Shown: piece by piece, positions 16,967 to 24,335 of the stretch | How the letters are laid out: every line of letters begins with the position of its first letter | Numbering within the stretch: position 1 is the first letter of the stretch | From: an uncultured Rikenellaceae bacterium | GTDB taxonomy: Bacteria; Bacteroidota; Bacteroidia; Bacteroidales; Rikenellaceae | Direction of reading: 5' to 3' | Length of the DNA stretch: 30,394 nt | Assembly: GCA_910588925.1 (NCBI GenBank) | Contig: CAJURV010000016.1 | Coordinates: 1-30,394, forward strand | Position numbers and translations under genes: made by a program | The notes under the pieces: model-generated | The model's database searches: none | What the model saw: only the letters and a program-made list of their open reading frames with translations | Told to the model about the DNA's origin: nothing

Positions 16967-17995
16967 ATGAAAAAATGCGTTCTTGTCACCGGCGGTGCCG
17001 GATACATCGGTTCCCACACCACCGTAGAATTAATCGGCGCCGGCTACGACGTCATAGTTGTCGACGACCTCTCCAACTCCGACGCCTCGGCCGTATCCAA
17101 CGTGGAGAAGATAACCGGGACACGAATTCCGTTCTACCGTTTCGACTGTAACGACACCGACAAGATGCGCGACCTATTCGACCGTCACCGTGTCGACGCC
17201 GTAATACACTTCGCAGCTTTCAAGGCAGTAGGCGAATCGGTGGAGATGCCGCTCAAATATTACCGCAACAACCTCGGCTCTCTCACCTCGGTACTCACAG
17301 CCATGGACGAGAAAGGAGTCCCCTCCATAGTATTCAGCAGCTCTGCCACCGTCTACGGCCAGCCCGACACACTGCCGGCTACGGAACGGACGCCTCTTCA
17401 GAAAGCTGGTTCGCCCTACGGAGCTACCAAGCAGATGAGCGAAGATATCATAAGCTCGGTAGCATGCGCTCCCAATGCAAAAATCAAAGCCATAGCCCTG
17501 CGATACTTCAACCCCATAGGCGCGCATCCGTCGGCTCTGATCGGCGAGCTACCCAAAGGTGTGCCCAATAATCTGGTGCCTTTCATCACTCAGACGGCGG
17601 CCGGCGTGCGCGAATGCCTGAGCGTATTCGGCGACGACTACGACACCCCCGACGGCTCGGCACTGCGCGACTATATCGACGTGGTAGACCTTGCGAAAGC
17701 ACACGTGGCTGCCATATCGCGACTGGTAGAGGGACGAGGCAAAGCGCCTTTCGAATATTTCAACGTAGGCACCGGCAAGCCTCTCTCCGTACTGGAGCTG
17801 ATACACGCGTTCGAAAAGGTCAACGGCGTCAGGGTAAACCATAAAATAACGGGGCGCCGTGCAGGAGACATAGAGAAGATATGGGCCAGCACCGAACTGG
17901 CAGAAAAAGAGCTGGGCTGGCACGCCGAACGCACCATAGAACAGACCCTCGCTTCGGCATGGGCATGGGAAAAACATGTGCGCGGCATAAAATAG
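16967..17995 (+). CDS. galE: UDP-glucose 4-epimerase
   Basis: Interconverts UDP-glucose and UDP-galactose with tightly bound NAD, linking galactose use and surface glycan precursor supply. This 342-residue extended short-chain dehydrogenase has the NAD motif TGGAGYIGSH (8-17), the catalytic serine in SSSATVYG (Ser126) and YGATK (Tyr151 and Lys155). It starts at the first ATG after a consensus promoter. It is not in a gal operon. The neighbours are repeat copy B upstream and trigger factor, which has its own promoter, downstream. A divergent GH2 beta-galactosidase across the repeat is functionally compatible, but shared regulation is not shown by the sequence. Confidence 0.97.
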   Translation: MKKCVLVTGGAGYIGSHTTVELIGAGYDVIVVDDLSNSDASAVSNVEKITGTRIPFYRFDCNDTDKMRDLFDRHRVDAVIHFAAFKAVGESVEMPLKYYRNNLGSLTSVLTAMDEKGVPSIVFSSSATVYGQPDTLPATERTPLQKAGSPYGATKQMSEDIISSVACAPNAKIKAIALRYFNPIGAHPSALIGELPKGVPNNLVPFITQTAAGVRECLSVFGDDYDTPDGSALRDYIDVVDLAKAHVAAISRLVEGRGKAPFEYFNVGTGKPLSVLELIHAFEKVNGVRVNHKITGRRAGDIEKIWASTELAEKELGWHAERTIEQTLASAWAWEKHVRGIK

Positions 17996-18036
17996 AGCTC
18001 TCGCAACACCTCCATGTAAGGCTTAAACGCTGAAAA

Positions 18037-18067
18037 TTTGAACGAAAAAGAAAAATAACTATATTTG
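18037..18067 (+). promoter_or_regulatory. Promoter of the trigger factor gene
   Basis: TTTG (18037-18040), a 19-bp spacer and TATATTTG (18060-18067): a complete Bacteroidota vegetative promoter. The leader is about 68 nt. Confidence 0.85.
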
Positions 18068-18141
18068 TCACCGCTTTATACCCGCCTTATGAGGTCTAAG
18101 GCCTATTCTACAGACAATCAAAATCAAACCATAGAACACCG

Positions 18142-19461
18142 ATGAATATCGTAAAAGAAGATCTCGGCGACCAGACGTTGCTCATCAAAGTAAACGTCGC
18201 AGAGGCCGACTATAAAGAGGCTGTCGAAAAAACGCTCAAAAACTACAAGAAGAAAGCCAATATCCCCGGCTTCCGTCCCGGCATGGCCCCGGCCTCTGTC
18301 ATAAACAAAATGTATCGTCGCGGTACCGTAGCGGAAGAATCTTATCGCGTGGCATCCGAAGCCATGATCAAATTCCTTGAAGACAACAAGATAGAGATCG
18401 TAGGTGAACCCATGCCCGCAGAAAACCACCCCGAGCTTCACTTCGACACCGCCACCGATTTCGAATTCCTTTTCAATGTAGGTGTCAAACCCGAAGTGAA
18501 TATCGATCTGGCTAAGGTTAAAGTAACCAAATACGACATACAGGTAGAGGACGAAATGCGCACCTCTTACAAAGACAATTTCCTCCGTCGTTTCGGCAAG
18601 CTCATAGACGTAGACAAGGTAGAGGGCGAAGACGCCATAAGCGCTACCCTCACGGGCGGCGACATAACGGTAGATGATGCCTACATAGGTTTGGTGAGCA
18701 TGGACGAAGAGGCCCGCAAGCCTTTCATCGGCAAGAAGGTGGGCGACAAGATCAATGTGAACATAGAGACGCTCTACCCGCAGAAATCGCAACGTGCGGC
18801 GATACTATCCATCAAAGAAAACGAGCTTGACGGCATAGCGCCCGAGTTCGAAGCCACTATCACCCGCATACGCCGTTTCGCAGCCCCCGAGCTTACCGAA
18901 GAGCTTTACAAGGAGGCGTTCCCCGACGGCAGCGTTACCGACGAAGCCGGTCTCGACGCATTCGTAGATGCCGAGATAAAAAAAGAGCTGGTACGCGAAA
19001 GCGACCATAAACTGGCTGTAGACACCCGTACGGCAGTGGTAAAAGCCGCCGATCTCAAACTTCCCGAGGCATTCCTCAAAAGATGGCTCGTAGCTATCAA
19101 CGAGGGCAAGTTCTCTATGGAAGACATAGAGAAGGAGTTCGGCACTTTCAAGGAGATGATGTCATGGGATATTCTTCAGCGTCACTACCTCAAAGAGGCG
19201 GGTGTCACCATCGGCGAAGACGATCTCAAGGCGGAAGCGCGCAACTTAGCTGCCATGCAGTTCGCATATTACGGTATGGCTAACCCCGAAGATTCGATGC
19301 TCGACAACTACGTAGGCCACATAATGGGCAACAAGGAAGAGGTACGCAAACTATACGAACGCGTAACCGAAGCCAAAGCTGTCGAATATCTCGACTCCAA
19401 GGTAAAGATAACCAACAAAAAAATCTCGACTAAAGATTTCGTTGCGTTGGTAAACGCTTAA
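18142..19461 (+). CDS. tig: Trigger factor, ribosome-associated chaperone
   Basis: Binds the ribosome exit tunnel and shields nascent chains. The product is 439 residues. The N-terminal ribosome-binding domain carries the signature GFRPGMAP (near residue 43). The middle region (about 150-245) looks like a degenerate FKBP-type domain (PFIGKKVGDKINV), so peptidyl-prolyl isomerase activity is doubtful, as is usual in Bacteroidota homologues. The remainder is the helical C-terminal arm region. It has its own strong promoter and terminator. In many bacteria tig precedes clpP and clpX. Here it does not. Confidence 0.95.
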   Translation: MNIVKEDLGDQTLLIKVNVAEADYKEAVEKTLKNYKKKANIPGFRPGMAPASVINKMYRRGTVAEESYRVASEAMIKFLEDNKIEIVGEPMPAENHPELHFDTATDFEFLFNVGVKPEVNIDLAKVKVTKYDIQVEDEMRTSYKDNFLRRFGKLIDVDKVEGEDAISATLTGGDITVDDAYIGLVSMDEEARKPFIGKKVGDKINVNIETLYPQKSQRAAILSIKENELDGIAPEFEATITRIRRFAAPELTEELYKEAFPDGSVTDEAGLDAFVDAEIKKELVRESDHKLAVDTRTAVVKAADLKLPEAFLKRWLVAINEGKFSMEDIEKEFGTFKEMMSWDILQRHYLKEAGVTIGEDDLKAEARNLAAMQFAYYGMANPEDSMLDNYVGHIMGNKEEVRKLYERVTEAKAVEYLDSKVKITNKKISTKDFVALVNA

Positions 19462-19508
19462 ATAAAATGACAAATACAGGTGCTATCCGTACCTGTATTC
19501 GCCCCTAT

Positions 19509-19547
19509 AAAAAGAGGATGGAAAGTTTAATTTTCATCCTCTTTTTT
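19509..19547 (+). terminator. Terminator of the trigger factor gene
   Basis: AAAAAGAGGATG pairs with CATCCTCTTTTT around a 14-nt A/T-rich loop and ends in a T tract. A second hairpin (AATACAGGT/ACCTGTATT, near 19471-19499) precedes it without a T tract. Confidence 0.85.
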
Positions 19548-19950
19548 GCCTGACGCGAGGCGCGGCCTCCTCCCCCGCAGGTTCCTGCGTTGGCGATGTG
19601 TATGGAAATAGATACAAGCCTCTTTTTTGAATGTGATCTATATAAATTATGTGTACTTGAGGGTTTTTGTCGGACATCAATAACTGTCATTTTGCGGCTT
19701 GAATAAGATTACTCATGTTGACTTCAGGTGAGACGGGAAAGATATCTTGACGCATATATTCAGGACGCGTCATGGCGTTTTTTCGTCTCGCCAACCATTA
19801 AAAACAGAGCTCCTTTTTGCAATTTTTCAATGATTCTTTATTTTGGCTGCTTTTATAGAAATATTTTGTGTAACATATTGATTATAATGATATTTATGCT
19901 CGCATGGAAGCAGCCGTCTTATCTTGGGAAATAAAAAAACAAATTCGGAA
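19548..19950. other. Gene-free stretch with a short repeat scrap
   Basis: Bases 19552-19595 weakly match the GAGGCGCGG...CCCCCGCAGG edge of the long repeat, in minus orientation. The rest is A/T-rich, and I see no supported gene in it. Confidence 0.5.
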
Positions 19951-19951
19951 A

Positions 19952-19983
19952 TTTGGCAGATTGAAAAAAAGTCGCTAACTATG
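19952..19983 (+). promoter_or_regulatory. Probable promoter of tRNA-Gln
   Basis: TTTG (19952-19955), a 20-bp spacer and TAACTATG (19976-19983), one mismatch from TAnnTTTG, 33 bp before the tRNA. Confidence 0.5.
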
Positions 19984-20015
19984 CAGTGTCGAACGGGACG
20001 GTTCGGCGCATGTCA

Positions 20016-20088
20016 TTGAGCTATGGTGTAATGGTAACATGACAGATTCTGGTCCTGTTGTTCAAGGTTCGAGTCCTTGTAGCTCAAC
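20016..20088 (+). tRNA. tRNA-Gln (anticodon CUG)
   Basis: Acceptor stem TTGAGCT/AGCTCAA, D-arm with GGTGTAATGGTAAC, anticodon loop TTCTGGT (CUG, codon CAG) and T-arm CAAGG-TTCGAGT-CCTTG. The last pair of the anticodon stem is an A-C mismatch (positions 31-39). CCA is not encoded. A terminator follows directly. Confidence 0.93.
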
Positions 20089-20090
20089 TG

Positions 20091-20122
20091 AAAACGGCAT
20101 CGGTTTTTCCGGTGCCGTTTTT
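20091..20122 (+). terminator. Terminator of tRNA-Gln
   Basis: AAAACGGCATCGG pairs with CCGGTGCCGTTTT (one wobble pair) around a T-rich loop, with trailing Ts. Confidence 0.9.
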
Positions 20123-20201
20123 GTGTTTTATAAACAGTCTGAACGCGATGAGCCGAGCGACACTGCCCGTTTTAAGATCGGTTCTACAAAATATGCGAAA
20201 T

Positions 20202-20326
20202 AAAAAAGGTGCAGGTGCCGAGGCGACAAGAACGGGTAAAAGGTAAAAAGGCAGAATCTTAAGTCTTGTCTGACCCGGGTGCGATGTTCGTGGCATACGC
20301 ACCAGAAGTCTCGGTCACCGTGCACC
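20202..20326 (-). ncRNA. Candidate three-way-junction RNA downstream of the cobalamin riboswitch
   Basis: On the minus strand a closing helix of 15 bp with two single-base bulges joins 20310-20326 to 20208-20222 (GGTGCA, GGTG and CCGAG with their complements). It is followed directly by six Ts (20207-20202), as in an intrinsic terminator. Inside it are two further helices: GGTGCG/CGCACC (20298-20303 with 20278-20283) and GACAAGA/TCTTGTC (20264-20270 with 20225-20231). The fold is therefore a three-way junction of about 120 nt. No credible protein is encoded in it or between it and tRNA-Gln. The loops are pyrimidine-rich on this strand, which is a mild argument against. Family and function are unknown. 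Confidence 0.6.
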
Positions 20327-20389
20327 TGGGAGATGGGGTTTGGAAAATAAAAAAGAAGTACGCCCCTATTCCCGAAAGCATTTAAAACA

Positions 20390-20565
20390 TTACGGCAGGT
20401 ATTCTGACTTACCACCCTCGCTTCGCTCCTTCCCATCGGGTATCCGACAGTGGCGTAAATCGAAGTCCGGTTATGCGGATTACAGCAGCGGGTACTGTCC
20501 GCGATTCTCACGCGGTTCCCTCTATTCGTTCCTACAGGACAGACGAGCCTGTACGAAAACCGTAA
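20390..20565 (-). promoter_or_regulatory. Cobalamin (B12) riboswitch
   Basis: Read on the minus strand it contains the conserved parts in order. First is AGGGAACC (20514-20521), then CCCGCTGCTGTA (20481-20492), GCCACTG (20448-20454), GGGAAGG, and the B12 box AAGTCAGAATACCTGCC (20394-20410). The closing helix P1 pairs TTACGG (20560-20565) with CCGTAA (20390-20395). It is a complete aptamer with its own promoter. Cobalamin riboswitches normally control transport or synthesis genes. Here no open frame follows on the same strand: the next gene in that direction, tRNA-Gln, is on the opposite strand. A variable loop contains CCCTCGCTTCGCTC (plus strand), a word shared with the long repeats. Confidence 0.95.
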
Positions 20566-20570
20566 CGATA

Positions 20571-20578
20571 CAAAGATA
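20571..20578 (-). promoter_or_regulatory. Promoter -7 element of the riboswitch transcript
   Basis: TATCTTTG on the minus strand matches TAnnTTTG. It places the start site right at the 5' base of riboswitch helix P1. Confidence 0.7.
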
Positions 20579-20798
20579 GAAAAAAACAGAAGAAATCCGC
20601 ACGATGTCGTAATATTTTTGTCAGTTCTATTAGTGTTAATACTTTTGGCGTCAGCGTCCGCACATTGCTTCCGTTCGTATGTTCCGAATGAAAAGGCGTA
20701 GTCGCGGTGTTTTTGGCATAGCTTTGGTTAGTAGCGGCTTACGACAGGCGAACAGGAAAAATTTTACTGTAAATCCGTCGTCTGTCGATATAATTGAC

Positions 20799-20806
20799 TA
20801 CTTTTA
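20799..20806 (+). promoter_or_regulatory. Possible promoter -7 element of the GH2 gene at 20825
   Basis: TACTTTTA, one mismatch from TAnnTTTG, 18 bp before the start codon. Confidence 0.4.
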
Positions 20807-20824
20807 CAAAAAATTAAACATAAT

Positions 20825-22879
20825 ATGAGATCGATAAATCATATAATTCTGACGTTGTTGGCGTCGTTTTCGATTTTGTCGGCATCGGCGCGTGAAGTCA
20901 TAGATCTTAACGGAGGCTGGCGTTTTTCATACGGTGCCGGATTCGACAGAAAGATGTCCGATGTGACGTTGCCCCATTCGTGGAACGGAGGCGGAGGAAT
21001 CTCGTATTTCGGTATAGGCAGTTATCTTAAAGAGATAACCGTTCCTCAGGAGTGGGCCCACAACAAACGGATATATCTGCGGGTGGGCGCCGCTTCCAAC
21101 ACGGCCGTGCTACTGGTGAACGGACGCTATGCCGGTGAACATCGCGGCGGTTTCTCACCGTTTACTATAGATATAACGCCGTATATCAACTTCGGCGTCT
21201 CCAACTCCATTCTTATAATGGTCGACAATGCGTCTCAGACGGATGTCATACCTCTCTCTTCCGACAGGAGCTTCTACGGCGGCCTCTATCGCGGTTGCCA
21301 GCTTATAGTCACCGACGCCGATCACATAAGCGTGCTTGATGACGGCACCGACGGCGTGAGATTGGCGGTTCGCGACATAAACGATTCGGAGGCTATGGTC
21401 GACGCCCGTATTATGTTTGACGGTACTCCCGGCGCCGATCTTAACGTTACATTGGATCTTTTCGCTCCGTCTGACTCCGCTCCGATACATACCTCCTCCG
21501 CTACGGTGCGCATTGGCGACGACGGTATGGCGGAGCTGACGATGCCTTTCACCGTTGAGAATCCGGTTATGTGGAACGGCATTGAAAATCCGTTCCTTTA
21601 CGAAGCGGTAGTGACTATGAACAACAATGGCGGTGCGTTCGACAGTGTTCGTCTGCCTTTGGGGTTGCGTACCGTAGGCGCGGATCGTGACGGCGGGTTT
21701 ATGCTCAACGGTCGCCCATACGAGTTGCGGGGTGTCATATTGCATCAGGACCGTAGCGGTAAAGGGGCTGCGTTAAGCCGTCGTGACATTGAAGAGGATG
21801 TTAGTATGATCCTCGGGATGGGTGCCAATGCCGTGCGTCTGACCGACGGTACGCACGACGAATATTTCTATGACCTGTGCGATGCCAACGGTATAGTGGT
21901 GTGGAGCGATCTGCCGCTGAATGCCGGAGAGGGACGCGGCGGCAAAGGGTTTATCGACTCTTATGCTTTCAAAGATAACGCTACCCGACAGCTCGAGGAG
22001 ATGATCTCGCAGCTCGAGCGTCATCCGTCCGTTGTCATGTTGGGTATATTCAGCAATATACGTTCGGTGGGCGATAATCCTCAAGGATTTCTGCGTGAAC
22101 TCAACGACTACGCCAAAGAGCAGCTTCCCGACCGTCTGACGGTATGTTCGTCTATAGAGGACGGCTCCATTAACACTATAACGGATCTGGTCTCATGGGC
22201 ACAATATTTCGGATGGGAGAGCGGCGATGTAGACGACTATCTCAAATGGGCCGACCAGTTCAAGAAGGGGTGGCGCGATCTTATGCCGGGCGTAGGCGAA
22301 TACGGTGCCGGCGGCGACATAACTGTGCAGGGGTCTACATCGACTGCCGTAAGGGCATCTTCCGAGTATCATCCGGAGAGCTATCAGGCTTGGTTTCACG
22401 AGCGTTATGCCGACATGATCGATGAAACGCCCTATTTCTGGGGTACATTCATAAACTCCATGTTCGACTACGGTCGTCCGCGATACACTACCGACGGGAA
22501 GGATATATGCGACATGGGGTTGGTGACGTTCGACCGCCATGTCCCCAAAGATGCCTATTACGTTTACAAGGCTCTGTGGAGTGACGAGCCGTTCGTTCAC
22601 ATAGCAGAAAAACGCAACGACAAGACGACCGGATTTAACCGTAAAGTAAAGGTTTATACCAATCTCGACAGTGTCGAGCTTACGGTTAACGGGAAATCTG
22701 TCGGAAGTCTCAAGCCGGTACGGGGACGTGCCGTATGGGATGTGACATTACAGCCCGGAGTCAATACCATAGCTGTAGCGTCTGGTGCTTATGGCGATGA
22801 GGTTACCGTAGAGGCGTTCAGCGATGTTCTCCATAAAGAGTTATCGTCGGCCAAGGCGACAGGTAAAGCTAAGAAATAG
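20825..22879 (+). CDS. Secreted GH2-family protein with altered active site
   Basis: A 684-residue exported protein (signal peptide about 1-22) with the GH2 layout: jelly-roll domain (about 25-165), Ig-like domain (about 180-285), TIM barrel (about 290-590) and a C-terminal Ig-like domain. Typical relatives read WGLFNE at the acid/base. Here the segment is VVMLGIFSNIRS, with Asn411 where the catalytic Glu is expected. The preceding barrel strand reads VRLTDGTHDEYFYDLCD where relatives have a His-Tyr pair, and WSDLP replaces the usual WAEIP. The nucleophile region GVGEYGAGG (Glu492) is intact. Downstream GH2 landmarks (YFWGTFINSMFDYG, GLVTFDR) are well kept, so it is not a decayed gene. It could be a glycan-binding protein or an enzyme with a changed mechanism. 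Confidence 0.85.
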   Translation: MRSINHIILTLLASFSILSASAREVIDLNGGWRFSYGAGFDRKMSDVTLPHSWNGGGGISYFGIGSYLKEITVPQEWAHNKRIYLRVGAASNTAVLLVNGRYAGEHRGGFSPFTIDITPYINFGVSNSILIMVDNASQTDVIPLSSDRSFYGGLYRGCQLIVTDADHISVLDDGTDGVRLAVRDINDSEAMVDARIMFDGTPGADLNVTLDLFAPSDSAPIHTSSATVRIGDDGMAELTMPFTVENPVMWNGIENPFLYEAVVTMNNNGGAFDSVRLPLGLRTVGADRDGGFMLNGRPYELRGVILHQDRSGKGAALSRRDIEEDVSMILGMGANAVRLTDGTHDEYFYDLCDANGIVVWSDLPLNAGEGRGGKGFIDSYAFKDNATRQLEEMISQLERHPSVVMLGIFSNIRSVGDNPQGFLRELNDYAKEQLPDRLTVCSSIEDGSINTITDLVSWAQYFGWESGDVDDYLKWADQFKKGWRDLMPGVGEYGAGGDITVQGSTSTAVRASSEYHPESYQAWFHERYADMIDETPYFWGTFINSMFDYGRPRYTTDGKDICDMGLVTFDRHVPKDAYYVYKALWSDEPFVHIAEKRNDKTTGFNRKVKVYTNLDSVELTVNGKSVGSLKPVRGRAVWDVTLQPGVNTIAVASGAYGDEVTVEAFSDVLHKELSSAKATGKAKK

Positions 22880-22884
22880 GTGAT

Positions 22885-22909
22885 GGGGGCGTGTAGCAGC
22901 CCCCTTTTT
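22885..22909 (+). terminator. Terminator of the GH2-family gene
   Basis: GGGGGC pairs with GCCCCC around an 8-nt loop and is followed by five Ts, 5 bp after the stop codon. Confidence 0.9.
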
Positions 22910-23007
22910 CATTGTGTAGGGTATTTCTGTCTCATTCGTATCGGGCTTACCGGTGTCGCCTGCGGTGTTTATGTCAGGTGGTTTGCGAGGTGATGATTTT
23001 GGTTTGA

Positions 23008-23776
23008 CAGTGTGCGTATTAGCTAACTTTTTGTCCGAATGGAATGAATACAATCTCTTATGATAGTTATGGCGCGTCGGGAAGTTTCTTTTAGCATTAT
23101 CTTTATCGGCATCACAGGGCCGGAGCCTGCGGGGGACCGCTTGAGCGTGACGTTCTTTAGATTCCCGGGGGTGATTTAAGCGGAAAGGTTCTATGATTGC
23201 TGTAACTTACGCGGGCCTCCGATGGGGGAAATTTCTGCCCACCGCGAGGTGCGGCCCGCTCATCCCTCGTACCTCGGGATTTAACGGCGGAATTGTGTTT
23301 GATTGCCCTCGCTTCGCTCGGGCTTTGCGTGGTGAATACGCCTTGCGGTGTTCTTTATTAGTTTTTGTTGAGTGACTTTCTGTGCCTTGTATTTTGCGGT
23401 TGTGTTTAGTGTAGTTGGAGGTTTATTGTATTTCCGCTTTAGTCCCGTTTGTTTTTGTTGGGGACGTTTTTGTGTCGCTCGCGTGGGGTGCATCCCCTTC
23501 GGGGACGCGTCAGGGATTTTATAGGTTAGAGGCGTACGTGGAGGAAGTTTTCGTGAAGTTTAGGAAGTACGCGATCTCTGAACGCTCTCGTTGTGCAGTT
23601 GGCGCGCGGGTTTCGGTTAATGAGGGGCTGCTTCCGTCGCTTTTCAGCCACAAAAATCGCCGGAGGCACAGCCTCTTCTGTTTCCTCCATTTTCAGCTAA
23701 GTTCAATAACTTCCGATGAGCACATTAGCTCCGGTGGCGCACGCCCGCGATCGACGATTTTTGAGGTCTAAAAACC
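23008..23776 (+). repeat. Long mosaic non-coding repeat, copy C
   Basis: A forward-orientation copy located after the GH2 terminator. It contains, in order, GCGG-GGGA-CCGC (23129-23140), GCGGGCC..GGCCCGC (23211-23217 with 23253-23259) enclosing CACC-GCGA-GGTG (23240-23251), then CCCTCGCTTCGCTCGGG, ACGCCTTGCGGTG, the GCATCCCC-TTC-GGGGACGC stem, and the right end through GATCGACGATTTTTGAGG. A 118-codon open frame at 23415-23771 is not maintained in the other copies. Confidence 0.88.
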
Positions 23777-23790
23777 TTCTCTTCGCGCAC

Positions 23791-23851
23791 TTTCTCTCGC
23801 CTCGGCAATCGAAACTTCGTCTCATTGCACTCGGCTTACCGAAAAAGTTCG
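23791..23851 (-). repeat. Hairpin repeat R5, next to copy C
   Basis: The reverse complement matches the R1/R2 consensus (GTAAGCCGAGTGCAATGAGAC then GAAGTTTCGATTGC and CGAGGCGAGAG). It adjoins the right end of the long repeat. Confidence 0.8.
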
Positions 23852-24288
23852 GCGCCCTGCGGCCCTCGGTTGTGTACGAGGGCGAGCATGCTTGCGCCTT
23901 GCGGTTAATGCGCATATCGTTACACTCCGATGTTTTTCTCGTTTCGCCAGCGGTTTTCCCAACCTCTGTCGGGTTAATTACTTGTCGTTGTCTTGGGAGC
24001 GGCACCCCGTGCCGCGGGAACAGGTTCGGCTAAGTACGTATTACTCTTGCGGAGCGGGTCTCTCGCCCCGCAATAATGCGCATACCATCAAGATGTTTTG
24101 TGTCAACTTACCGTCTCGCCGACCGTATCCTAAAACTTTCTTTTTCGGTCTGAAATAATAGCCGCCCCAACCTTACTTATAATCACATGCCATATTATGG
24201 CACCGTTGAAAGAATGCGTCCTCCTCACCGATGCGCCAATGCGCTTCCGTATAAAAGCCCAGCCCTCAGCGGCAAACTGAAAAACAAA
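23852..24288. other. Gene-free stretch with repeat scraps
   Basis: Words shared with other intergenic regions occur here (GTTAATGCGCATA, GAGCATGCTTGCGCC, GCGCATACCATCAAG), suggesting eroded pieces of the same mosaic repeats. No gene is supported. Confidence 0.5.
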
Positions 24289-24328
24289 ACTCCGGCTGAA
24301 AATTCCTTAGGAAACTTACAGCCGGAGT
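24289..24328 (-). terminator. Terminator of the AraC-family gene
   Basis: ACTCCGGCTG pairs perfectly with CAGCCGGAGT around a 20-nt loop that itself contains TTCC/GGAA. On the minus strand it runs into TTTTGTTTTT. Confidence 0.85.
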
Positions 24329-24335
24329 CGTCTGT

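Noticed and set aside
19728..19934. A 68-codon frame with a hydrophobic stretch in the A/T-rich gap
   Set aside because: There is no promoter, no start context and no repeat elsewhere. The hydrophobicity follows from A/T richness.
20016..20088. A-C mismatch in the anticodon stem of tRNA-Gln as a sign of a pseudogene
   Set aside because: All other stems are intact, and a likely promoter and a strong terminator flank it. A single 31-39 mismatch is tolerated in functional tRNAs.
20084..20511. Open frames of 72 and 127 codons on the minus strand after or across the riboswitch, considered as the missing B12-regulated gene
   Set aside because: One overlaps the aptamer core, and both run through the predicted terminator and into or up to tRNA-Gln. 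No signal peptide or family motif is credible.
23415..23771. A 118-codon open frame in copy C, with similar frames at 29979-30287 and 15919-16179
   Set aside because: The frames are interrupted at different places in each copy, begin at unrelated points and encode repetitive translations of hairpin DNA. They probably account for nothing real.
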